A DNA stretch of 5,386 nt from Candidatus Methanolliviera sp. GoM_asphalt. GTDB taxonomy: Archaea > Halobacteriota > Methanoliparia > Methanoliparales > Methanoliparaceae. The notes beneath the pieces were generated by a model. That model searched no databases. It saw nothing but the letters and a program-made list of their open reading frames with translations, and had not been told where the DNA came from. Each line of letters begins with the position of its first letter. Position 1 is the first letter of the stretch. The translations under genes and the position numbers were made by a program. The stretch spans positions 1-5,386 of the forward strand of contig CABGHH010000118.1 of assembly GCA_902158745.1 (NCBI GenBank). The letters are read 5' to 3'. This document shows, in pieces, positions 1 through 5,386 of the stretch.

Positions 1-848
1 AAATCGCGCCAAAACCGTTGCTGTGGCATAATCCTCCATTTCGGTGGTGCTGTACGTCCCAGCTCCATAGAGGTCGCATATATACTGAGCCTCCCTCGAC
101 AATCCTGGGCCATGAAAGTAGCAGTCTCCGCACACATGGTTCCGATGTCTACGAAAGGATCACTTCGTGCAGCCTCCTCGGTGTAAAGAGCGCGGTAATT
201 CTGGGCTGCTTCAGAGTCAGCCAGTTCAACATCCTTACTAAGGTAATAGGCCCAAGCCACGAAATCCTCATTTAACTTGAAAGCCCGGGGTGTATATTCT
301 TTGCAACCTTTCGCCGCTTCAGGACAGGTCAGTTTGCAATTCGGATCTGTGGCCGGGTTACACTCAAGCGGTTGGAATGGGGTTCCCTCTTCGGGAGACA
401 TGCGATGCCCAAGGTCGTAGTCCACAACTCAGTCCGCCCAAAAGACCGTACCTAAAGTGCCAACCGAAGGGGGCGCGCCAGCACAACCGGAAGTGATAAA
501 ATAAGCCTCGCTAAAGTCAAATCGTGGGTCCACGAGGACAGCAGTTACAGAAGCTGCAGCTTCGCTCTTGCCCACCCCAATGGCAGTACCATATATGCCA
601 TCATCATTGTAGAGAACTGGGGCATACGCACCTGGAACTTCGACCTGATGCTGATCAAGATTAAATCCTTCGACCCAATACTGGAACTCTCCTGGAAAGT
701 CTCCCCTATAGTCACCCACCTCAAACATAGCAAATATAATGGCTTTTACAGGGGGCATCTCGTCGGCCAATCCTATCAGACCCAGTGAAACCGGGCCAAA
801 AATGACTGCTAACGCCAAAACAACCACTAAGATGAATCTCGTTTTCAT
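1..848 (-). pseudogene. NUP-family (purine nucleoside permease family) secreted protein, interrupted and 3'-truncated by the window edge
   Basis: The frame opens with ATG at 848, 8 nt after a strong AAAGGAGG site (857-864). It encodes a Sec-type signal peptide: K2/R4, a hydrophobic run over residues 5-28, likely cleavage after G-L-A28, and no lipobox cysteine. The mature part carries signs I associate from memory with bacterial NUP proteins (Pfam NUP, related to the nucleoside phosphorylase fold): an early MFEVGD, PGEFQYWVE, LYNDDGIYGT, GVGKSEAAAS, and DPRFDFSEAYFITSGCAG. Codon 140 is TGA (429-431), but clear family similarity continues after it in the same frame: VVDYDLGHRM, then AWAYYLSKDVELADS. 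Near base 125 the similarity moves to another frame, giving CYFHGPGLS and then TYSTTEMEDYATATVLARF up to base 1. This fits a one-base loss. The last 60-70 residues of a typical NUP protein lie outside. The role is inferred as handling purine nucleosides outside the membrane; whether it binds, cleaves or transports them is not shown. It is either a decaying gene or carries sequencing errors. Confidence 0.85.
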
Positions 849-856
849 TTTTAAAA

Positions 857-864
857 CCTCCTTT
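857..864 (-). promoter_or_regulatory. Ribosome binding site of the NUP-family gene
   Basis: AAAGGAGG on the minus strand with an 8-nt AT spacer to ATG at 848. This near-perfect Shine-Dalgarno match fixes the start. It also shows that the gene had a good translation signal before the stop and frame break arose. Confidence 0.85.
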
Positions 865-874
865 GTTATATTAT

Positions 875-892
875 AGGCTGTACAAACAGCCT
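875..892 (-). other. Short hairpin upstream of the NUP ribosome binding site
   Basis: Perfect 6-bp inverted repeat with a 6-nt loop, AGGCTG-N6-CAGCCT, ending about 10 nt before the AAAGGAGG site in the minus-strand transcript. No U-tract follows it in that direction, so it is not a terminator for this gene. It may stabilise the leader or serve as an operator. The transporter operon also has a small CTG/CAG-stem hairpin just before its first ribosome binding site. Confidence 0.45.
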
Positions 893-936
893 TTTCATTT
901 TCACAACTTTCACTGCTTACTTTACCATATATTCAG

Positions 937-971
937 GATAGTGCAGTACTAACTATCAAGAATACTTGATA
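937..971 (-). other. Overlapping inverted repeats in the NUP leader
   Basis: TATCAAGAATACTTGATA (954-971) is a perfect 7-bp inverted repeat around a 4-nt loop. The adjoining GATAGT (937-942) pairs with ACTATC (952-957), which overlaps the left arm of the first repeat, so the two stems exclude each other. TAGT/ACTA (939-942, 948-951) adds a smaller alternative. The arrangement suits a protein-binding operator or an RNA switch between two folds. In AT-rich sequence, chance is a real competing explanation. Confidence 0.4.
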
Positions 972-1097
972 ATATAGATTTAGGATTAAACGCCTCACCT
1001 CCCCCTTTTTTTAGCAGCTTACAACCGCCATCGAACGATAACACACTTCCTTCCTCTTGCTCTGCTATTGATTATATTTTCCTGATTATCTTCCAAT

Positions 1098-1130
1098 ATT
1101 ATAAATTTACCAAACACTCGGTAAAAAAGC
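1098..1130 (-). promoter_or_regulatory. Repeated promoter-like element, copy A (NUP-family gene)
   Basis: Minus-strand element with a perfect TATAAT -10 hexamer (1098-1103), a conserved GTTTGGTA in the spacer and a T-rich upstream end. It matches the element at 4902-4934 at 27 of 33 positions without gaps. Seventeen of the 18 positions from the -10 through GTTTGGTA are the same. In this copy the spacer is a 6-bp inverted repeat, TTTACC-N8-GGTAAA (1107-1126). At normal spacing the -35 is poor (TTTTAC or TTTTTA), so activity may depend on a regulator bound at the spacer motif. It starts 27 bases after the stop codon of the last permease gene, giving the NUP gene its own start point. Confidence 0.65.
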
Positions 1131-1157
1131 AAACATCTCGGGTGAGAGTATCCGAAC

Positions 1158-2087
1158 TCATTCCTCGCCTCTCGTGTAAGGCAAGCTTAGCGCAGCCGGT
1201 GCCCCCATCCGCTTCTGTAATGTCCCGCGGGACACAAAGATCAAAACTAGAATTGCAAATGCGTAGGGCATCGCTTTAAGCAGTTCCGGCGACACCCACG
1301 GCTGCAGGCGGTACGACAGGTGGTAGAGAGCCGCGAATAAATAAGCTCCCAGCATACCGTAGGCAGGATTCCAGAAGGCGAAGATGGTCAACGCAATAAC
1401 AATCCATCCCATTCCCGCAGTCATTCCCTCGGTCCATGCCGGTCGATAAGCGACCGAGAGATATCCCCCGGCCATACCGGCGAGGATCCCGCCGAGAAGA
1501 ACACACATGTAACGGACCCGGTCAACATTTATCCCCAAGGAGTCGGCAGTGGCAGGACTCTCTCCTACGGAGCGGATCGTGATCCCGATTCGCGTACGAT
1601 AGAGGATATACCACAACAAAGGGACAAGAAGGATTGTCAGATAAACGATTAAGTTCTGCCCCTCGAAAAAGATTGGCCCCAAGAAAGGAATCTTGGAGAG
1701 ACCGGAAACAGTGATTTTGGGAATCGTTGCAGGAAGCGGCTTACCCTCCCAACCCCGTCCGAACATACCTGATAGACCGAGGCCGAGCATGGTGAGGGAG
1801 AGCCCGGAGACAACCTGATTCGCCTTTAGTGTCACACTGGTAAAAGCGTGGATCAGGGAGAAAGCACCGCCGACAACCGCCGCCACCAGGATCCCCAGCC
1901 ACGGATTTCCGGTAATATAGGCAGTAGTAAAGCCGGAATAGGCTCCCATAATCATCATCCCCTCAACACCAAGGTTTAGCACACCGGAACGCTCTGCGTA
2001 GATCTCACCAAGCGTTCCTAAAAGAAGCGGAGTCCCGTAGGCAAGAGAGCGACTGAGTGTTGTAATTATCCATGTTTCCCAACCCAT
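1158..2087 (-). CDS. nupQ: Nucleoside-type ABC transporter permease, second subunit (NupQ-like, BPD_transp_2 family)
   Basis: A 309-residue inner-membrane protein that would form half of the translocation channel of a nucleoside importer, paired with the permease encoded just upstream. Family signs, in order: GEIYAERSGVLNLGVEG at 27-43, the ANQVVSGLSLTMLG segment at 89-102, SVGESPATADSLGI at 173-186 (the cytoplasmic loop expected to contact the ATPase), and TEGMTAGMGWIVIAL at 219-233 followed by FWNP. It shows about eight to nine hydrophobic segments, and its length is typical for the shorter permease of BMP-linked systems. ATG at 2087 follows AGGAGG (2093-2098) with a 5-nt spacer. That site overlaps the stop codon of the upstream permease, leaving only 2 bases between the genes. 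B. subtilis NupQ (guanosine uptake) is the model; the exact substrate cannot be read from the sequence. It ends with TGA. Confidence 0.93.
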   Translation of the reverse strand: MGWETWIITTLSRSLAYGTPLLLGTLGEIYAERSGVLNLGVEGMMIMGAYSGFTTAYITGNPWLGILVAAVVGGAFSLIHAFTSVTLKANQVVSGLSLTMLGLGLSGMFGRGWEGKPLPATIPKITVSGLSKIPFLGPIFFEGQNLIVYLTILLVPLLWYILYRTRIGITIRSVGESPATADSLGINVDRVRYMCVLLGGILAGMAGGYLSVAYRPAWTEGMTAGMGWIVIALTIFAFWNPAYGMLGAYLFAALYHLSYRLQPWVSPELLKAMPYAFAILVLIFVSRGTLQKRMGAPAALSLPYTRGEE

Positions 2088-2089
2088 AA

Positions 2090-3169
2090 CTACCTCCTCA
2101 AGAAAAAGGATATTTTGTAACGAAGAAGAATCTCACTTCCAATAAGGAAGAATAATATTAATCCGTTAAATACATTGATCAATTGGAACGGCAACCCAAG
2201 TGATACTTTAATTACGTCCCCTCCGGCCATGATAACACCGAATAAAAGCGAGGTTACTATCACGGCCAAGGGATTGCGTCGCGCCAGCCAGGCAACGATG
2301 ATTGCAGTGTACCCATACCCCATTGAGATGTGAGTCGGCCCTAATAGCCGCAGATGAATCCCGGCGATCTCACCTACTCCGGCCAATCCCGCAAAACCTC
2401 CGGAAATGAGCATGACGAGCAAGGTCGTCTTGAGTTGGCTGATGCCGGCAAACCTTGCTGCATTAGGGTTCTCCCCGATAACCCGGATCTCAAACCCACT
2501 CCTGGTGCGGGTAACCAATATGTACATCACAACAGCAAGAACAAGTCCCAGGACTAACGTCGGCCAATGGATGCGTGTGCCATAGAGGGTCGGCAGCCAT
2601 GCAGCACGCGGGAAAGTATCGGTATAGGCGAATCCACGCGCGGTGGGCCCTTTCCATGGACCGTGGATTAACCACTCAACGAAGTAGATGGCAATATAGT
2701 TCATCATCAAAGTCGTGATGACATCATTTAGCCCCAATATCACCTTTAAGATGGCCGGAATAAGCCCCCATGCGGCTCCACCCAAGAACCCACCGATAAA
2801 CATTGCCGGCAGGAGCAACGGACCCGGCAGCCCACTAAAAAGAGCGACCCCGGCTGCGGCAACCGCCCCCATGAGGAGCTGCCCCTCGGCACCGATGTTC
2901 CAGAAGAGGGCGCGGAAGGCAATCGTCAACCCCACCCCGCAAAGTAATAGAGGAATCGCTCGACGTACTGTCTCGGCCAACCCAAACCTGTTTCCTAATG
3001 ACCCACGCAGTATCAGCTGATAGGCACGGATGGGGGAAACTCCGTAGATCTGGAAGAATATCCCCGCCACCACGAGCGCAGCAAGAATAGCAAGGAGCGA
3101 CACGAAGAACACCACGCGCCCGGATGCAACCGGCCTTCTCTCAACCTTGAAACCTACGCGCCTCTTCAT
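2090..3169 (-). CDS. nupP: Nucleoside-type ABC transporter permease, first subunit (NupP-like, BPD_transp_2 family)
   Basis: A 359-residue inner-membrane permease, the longer partner of the channel pair. It begins with a basic cytoplasmic tail (residues 1-18) and a first membrane helix at about 19-42. Family signs follow: FWNIGAEGQ at 89-97, GLNDVITTLMMNYIA at 146-160, GENPNAARFAGI at 232-243 (loop expected to dock on the ATPase), and GYGYTAIIVAWLAR at 284-297. The insert at 168-202 between helices, with HGPWKGP, is usual for this subfamily. ATG at 3169 overlaps the TGA of the ATPase gene (shared bases 3166-3169, ATGA). AAAGGAG (3177-3183) lies inside the ATPase coding sequence with a 7-nt spacer, so the two genes are probably translationally coupled. 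The stop is TAG. Substrate is inferred as purine or mixed nucleosides from the subfamily; sugars are less likely given the whole operon pattern. Confidence 0.94.
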   Translation of the reverse strand: MKRRVGFKVERRPVASGRVVFFVSLLAILAALVVAGIFFQIYGVSPIRAYQLILRGSLGNRFGLAETVRRAIPLLLCGVGLTIAFRALFWNIGAEGQLLMGAVAAAGVALFSGLPGPLLLPAMFIGGFLGGAAWGLIPAILKVILGLNDVITTLMMNYIAIYFVEWLIHGPWKGPTARGFAYTDTFPRAAWLPTLYGTRIHWPTLVLGLVLAVVMYILVTRTRSGFEIRVIGENPNAARFAGISQLKTTLLVMLISGGFAGLAGVGEIAGIHLRLLGPTHISMGYGYTAIIVAWLARRNPLAVIVTSLLFGVIMAGGDVIKVSLGLPFQLINVFNGLILFFLIGSEILLRYKISFFLRR

Positions 3170-4701
3170 AATTCTTCTCCTTTGTGCCGTGTGCCGGCCA
3201 TCATCAAACCAATCTCCTCTATATCGGCACTCTCCGCATCGAGGATCCCCATTACCTCACCGTTGAATATGACCAGAATCCGATCAGACAGCGTCATAAT
3301 CTCCTCCAGATCCTCCGAGATGAGCAGGGTCGCTGCACCCCGTTCCCGTTGTGCTAAGAGTATTTGCCGTACCTGCTCGGTAGCGCCGATATCGAGACCA
3401 TAGGTAGGATGAACTGCTACAATCAGACTAGGGTTTTCGGATAATTCGCGCGCCAGGATCACTTTTTGAATGTTTCCTCCGGAGAGGAGCTTGGCGGGCG
3501 TCTCGTAGCTCGGAGCGGCTATCTGGTAGTCCGACATCGCGCGGTGTGCGTTCTCCTCAATCTCCTTGTTGTCGAGAAACTCCCTGTAGGAAAAGGGAGG
3601 ACGACGATATTTTTTCAGAATTAGATTCTCGCGGATGCTAAGAGCTGGGACAATCCCCATCCTTATCCTCTCCGCCGGGATGTGAGCAACATTAAGGTCA
3701 TTCATCTCTCGCGCGGAACAATTGGTGACTTCTTTCTTCGCCAAGAATACCCTTCCCTTTATCGACTTGCGCAGTCCGGTGAGCACCTCGGCAAGTTCGT
3801 ACTGCCCGTTCCCCGATACCCCGGCTACACCAAGGATCTCTCCACCGAAGAGATCGAACGACACCCCGCGAAGGGCCGGGAGTCCACGGTCGTTCAGTGC
3901 ATGCAGGTCATTCACCTCAAGGATCTTTTCTCTTCGTTTTATCGGGCCCTTCTTAAGTCGAAAGACTACCTCGCGGCCGACCATTAGCCTGGCCAAAGTT
4001 GGTTTGTCCGTCTCAGCGGTAGGGAGAGTCGACACAACCTTCCCCTTTCGCAGCACTGTCACCCGGTCGCTCACCTGCATCACCTCATCGAGCTTGTGGG
4101 TAATGAAGATGATGGTCAGCCCGTCATCGACCAAGGTTCGCAGTGTGGTAAACAGTTGGTCAACCTCCTGGGGAGTGAGGACACTCGTTGGCTCATCCAT
4201 GATCAGGATATCGACCTCGCGGTACAACGCCTTTAAAATTTCCACTCGCTGCTGCTGACCGACCGCTAGCTGCCAGACCTTAGTCTGTAGGTCGACCGAT
4301 AGGCCATACTCGTTGGCGATGGACGAGATCTTCTCGCGTGTCTTACGGAAATTCACAAATGGGCCGGTCCCCTCGTCTAACCCGAGGACGATATTTTCTT
4401 CCACCGATAGCGTAGGAACGAGCCGGAAATGTTGGTGGACCATTCCGACATGGTGATTGAGTGCAGCCCGCGGGGAGGTCATATGGACCGGTTGGCCGTT
4501 TAAGATGATTTCCCCCTCCTCGGGTCGATAGAGGCCATAGAGGACACGCATCAGAGTTGTCTTCCCCGCGCCGTTCTCTCCGAGAAGGCAGTGAATCTCG
4601 CCACGACGAACCTTAAGATCGATACCGTCATTGGCAACTACACCAGGAAACCGCTTGACGATTCCGCGTAATTCGATTGCATAACCTTCTGAATTATCCA
4701 A
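3166..4701 (-). CDS. nupO: Nucleoside-type ABC transporter ATPase with two nucleotide-binding domains (NupO-like)
   Basis: A 511-residue cytoplasmic ATPase with two fused nucleotide-binding domains, the motor of the importer. Domain 1 looks fully competent: Walker A GENGAGKTT (41-49), Q-loop Q90, signature LAVGQQQR (145-152), Walker B ILIMDEPTS (165-173) with the catalytic Glu, and switch His202. Domain 2, from about 260, is degenerate: GVSGNGQ (294-300) replaces Walker A, LSGGN (406-410) is intact, the Walker B region reads VAVHPTYGLD with no acidic pair, and the switch His is Ser462. IPAERIRMGIVPALS (341-355) is the second-domain motif typical of NupO, RbsA and MglA relatives. The start is TTG; AAAGGAG (4707-4713) with a 5-nt spacer supports it, and no better start lies nearby. 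It is the first gene of the operon, and its TGA overlaps the next gene's ATG. The length is normal for the family. Confidence 0.95.
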   Translation of the reverse strand: MDNSEGYAIELRGIVKRFPGVVANDGIDLKVRRGEIHCLLGENGAGKTTLMRVLYGLYRPEEGEIILNGQPVHMTSPRAALNHHVGMVHQHFRLVPTLSVEENIVLGLDEGTGPFVNFRKTREKISSIANEYGLSVDLQTKVWQLAVGQQQRVEILKALYREVDILIMDEPTSVLTPQEVDQLFTTLRTLVDDGLTIIFITHKLDEVMQVSDRVTVLRKGKVVSTLPTAETDKPTLARLMVGREVVFRLKKGPIKRREKILEVNDLHALNDRGLPALRGVSFDLFGGEILGVAGVSGNGQYELAEVLTGLRKSIKGRVFLAKKEVTNCSAREMNDLNVAHIPAERIRMGIVPALSIRENLILKKYRRPPFSYREFLDNKEIEENAHRAMSDYQIAAPSYETPAKLLSGGNIQKVILARELSENPSLIVAVHPTYGLDIGATEQVRQILLAQRERGAATLLISEDLEEIMTLSDRILVIFNGEVMGILDAESADIEEIGLMMAGTRHKGEEL

Positions 4702-4713
4702 AGCTACTCCTTT
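4699..4713 (-). promoter_or_regulatory. Ribosome binding site and TTG start of the ATPase gene
   Basis: AAAGGAG (4707-4713), spacer TAGCT, then TTG (4699-4701). The strong site at ideal distance decides the unusual start codon. It also shows that the operon's first gene uses a weaker start than the ATG codons of both permeases. Confidence 0.8.
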
Positions 4714-4716
4714 ATA

Positions 4717-4731
4717 CCTGCTTTTTACAGG
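4717..4731 (-). other. Small hairpin before the ATPase ribosome binding site
   Basis: In the minus-strand transcript, CCTGU-N5-GCAGG forms four Watson-Crick pairs plus a G-U pair, 3 nt before the AAAGGAG site. It is weak by itself. It is listed because the NUP gene has a comparable CTG/CAG-stem hairpin at the same place relative to its own ribosome binding site. Confidence 0.3.
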
Positions 4732-4901
4732 GCTATTATTTGTATTATCTATTACATCACTGATTGTTCTGGCAGGATGTTTCGGTTCTACAAAATCTTA
4801 TAACGTTAAATGCAGCAAATTAGTTTATTTCTGGTCATACTCTTCGAATATTTTTATACCGTTCTTCCCGGATTTTATTCTTCTTTTATCTTACTATAAT
4901 A

Positions 4902-4934
4902 ATTATAAATATACCAAACGCCCAGGGAAAAAGC
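4902..4934 (-). promoter_or_regulatory. Repeated promoter-like element, copy B (transporter operon)
   Basis: Minus-strand TATAAT (4902-4907), conserved GTTTGGTA in the spacer, and a T-rich upstream end running to GC at 4933-4934. It matches the copy before the NUP-family gene at 27 of 33 positions. The half of the inverted repeat nearest the -10 is kept, while the far half has drifted (CCCTGGG instead of ACCGAGT). The -35 at 17-18 bp spacing is poor (TTTCCC or TTTTCC). Position and direction make it the likely promoter of the three-gene operon, with a leader of about 190-200 nt. Confidence 0.65.
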
Positions 4935-4960
4935 AAGATTTTAATAAATAGGAATACATC

Positions 4961-4990
4961 ATATTTAAACTAATTTAAATTAATTTAAAA
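4961..4990. repeat. Three AT-rich 10-base direct repeats
   Basis: ATATTTAAAC, TAATTTAAAT and TAATTTAAAA follow one another without gaps; the last two share nine bases. The array overlaps the stop codon of the membrane-protein gene. The 10-base period matches one DNA turn and would favour bent DNA, but low-complexity drift in AT-rich sequence explains it just as well. Confidence 0.4.
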
Positions 4991-5386
4991 AGCTTTCTTA
5001 AAGATAATCCATATCCCAATTACCACTAATATAATTCCTGCCAAAAGCCCAAAATGAATAAAGAATAAATTATTAATTAAGAAAAATAAAGAAATAGCTC
5101 CCAATATTCCTATGGGAATCAAGAGTCCCTTCTCTCTCTGCCCAAAAAGATAAAGCTGGAATAGTCCTATTGCTACTCCCAAAGGGAATATAGGCCATAA
5201 ATCTTCCATTAAGTGCCAACCATAGTTGACATTAACTAAAAATAAGAGGCCATAAGTAATAAGTATCCCTCCCGGAACCAAAAGACCTGCATCCTTTCTG
5301 TAAATAAAATAACTCAATTCAAAAACAATCCCGGGTATTAATAAAAACAAAGGCCATAAATTCTCCCAAATAATTTCTATTACCCC
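4985..5386 (-). CDS. Multi-pass membrane protein with tandem 53-residue repeats, function unknown, 5' end outside the window
   Basis: The frame ends with TAA at 4985-4987 and is open to base 5386. The first possible start inside, TTG at 5348-5350, has no ribosome binding site and would cut through a repeat unit, so the true start lies beyond the edge. The visible part is about 133 residues, almost all hydrophobic, with five or so membrane segments and few charges (YRKDAG, GQREKG, a final FKKAF). Two units line up without gaps at a 53-residue offset: WENLWPLF... then RKDAGLLVPGGIL, and MEDLWPIF... then QREKGLLIPIGIL. The Trp-Pro start of each unit recalls the small LiaI/LiaF-type transmembrane domains of envelope-stress proteins, but I cannot assign it. 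Codon use is much more AT-rich than in the transporter genes, and nothing in it suggests a link to nucleoside uptake. Confidence 0.75.
   Translation of the reverse strand, partial: GVIEIIWENLWPLFLLIPGIVFELSYFIYRKDAGLLVPGGILITYGLLFLVNVNYGWHLMEDLWPIFPLGVAIGLFQLYLFGQREKGLLIPIGILGAISLFFLINNLFFIHFGLLAGIILVVIGIWIIFKKAF

Larger units (their letters stand above)
849..1157 (-). other. Leader and promoter region of the NUP-family gene
   Basis: This 309-base AT-rich gap between the last permease gene and the NUP-family gene has no convincing coding frame on either strand. On the minus strand it holds, in order, the repeated promoter-like element (1098-1130), a purine-rich stretch around 1000-1060, overlapping inverted repeats (937-971), a short hairpin (875-892) and the ribosome binding site (857-864). 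If transcription starts just after the TATAAT at 1098-1103, the untranslated leader is about 240-250 nt. That is long enough for a regulatory RNA, but I matched no known riboswitch family. No strong terminator for the upstream operon is visible, so some read-through into the NUP gene is possible. Confidence 0.6.
4702..4984 (-). other. Intergenic region and leader of the transporter operon
   Basis: A 283-base AT-rich gap with no credible gene. On the minus strand it contains an AT-rich tail after the membrane-protein gene with 10-base repeats (4961-4990), the promoter-like element (4902-4934), about 190 nt of leader, a small hairpin (4717-4731) and the ribosome binding site. I looked for the conserved features of purine riboswitches and preQ1 elements in the leader and did not find them. 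No GC-rich hairpin with a T-tract ends the membrane-protein transcript here. Confidence 0.6.

Noticed and set aside
18..496. Two plus-strand open frames (18-275 and 290-496)
   Set aside because: They lie opposite the NUP-family coding sequence, have no ribosome binding site and have compositions unlike real proteins. The minus-strand reading has clear family similarity.
870..875. TATAAT on the minus strand 21 bases before the NUP start codon as a promoter
   Set aside because: No -35 like TTGACA lies at 16-18 bp (ATGAAA at 17 bp), and there is no extended -10. The better-supported element is at 1098-1130.
875..900. Hairpin followed by TTTTCATTT as a plus-strand terminator
   Set aside because: No plus-strand gene ends nearby for it to terminate.
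1016..1059. AGCAG...CTGCT arms flanking a purine-rich segment in the NUP leader as a structured element
   Set aside because: The arms are 5 bp and far apart, which is expected by chance.
1121..1157. Rho-independent terminator for the transporter operon (TCTC-ACCC-GAGA, then a T-rich run)
   Set aside because: The stem is only 4 bp, and the T-tract is part of the element shared with 4902-4934, where no operon ends in the same way.
2354..4258. Several plus-strand and alternative minus-strand open frames inside the transporter genes
   Set aside because: They overlap strongly recognised ABC transporter genes in other frames and show low-complexity Ser/Arg/Pro-rich translations typical of antisense shadows.
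4702..4901. Purine riboswitch in the operon leader
   Set aside because: The conserved junction and loop sequences of the purine aptamer could not be found, despite the suggestive gene context and a partial look-alike (GGTTCTAC) on the wrong strand.
1..5386. Window length of 5386 bases equals that of phage phiX174
   Set aside because: The gene content is a bacterial ABC transporter region with no phage genes; the length is coincidental.

Overview
The window is a stretch of bacterial chromosome whose recognisable genes are all on the minus strand. They read right to left: a small membrane protein cut by the right edge, a three-gene nucleoside-type ABC transporter operon, and a damaged gene of the NUP (purine nucleoside permease) family cut by the left edge. 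Strong Shine-Dalgarno sites (AAAGGAG, AGGAGG), a tight operon with a 4-base stop/start overlap, and a gene with a Sec-type signal peptide all point to a bacterium. I cannot name a phylum. The transporter genes are about 52-53% GC in sampled stretches. The intergenic regions and the right-hand membrane gene are clearly AT-rich, with the gene near one third GC.

Right edge, 4985-5386: the 3' end of an AT-rich gene for a multi-pass membrane protein of unknown function. It contains two gap-free 53-residue tandem repeats, each starting at a Trp-Pro motif. The coding frame stays open to the edge, so the gene begins outside the window.

Centre, 4934-1158: a promoter-like element, a leader of about 200 nt, then an ATPase with two nucleotide-binding domains (511 aa, TTG start) and two permeases (359 and 309 aa). 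This is the membrane and motor part of a BMP-associated nucleoside importer, like B. subtilis NupO/NupP/NupQ. The BMP substrate-binding lipoprotein that usually comes first in such operons is not in the window.

Left, 1130-1: a second copy of the same promoter-like element (27 of 33 bases identical) lies just after the operon. A leader of about 250 nt follows, containing inverted repeats, and then a signal-peptide-bearing NUP-family gene. That gene has an in-frame TGA at codon 140 and a reading-frame break near base 125, so it is a pseudogene or carries sequence errors.

Taken together, the window looks like a nucleoside-scavenging module: an importer operon and a secreted protein of the nucleoside phosphorylase-related NUP family, each behind the same promoter element and so probably controlled together. 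The matching promoters, the broken NUP gene and the missing binding protein are the points most worth following. I found no RNA genes, CRISPR array, insertion sequence or clear novel system.
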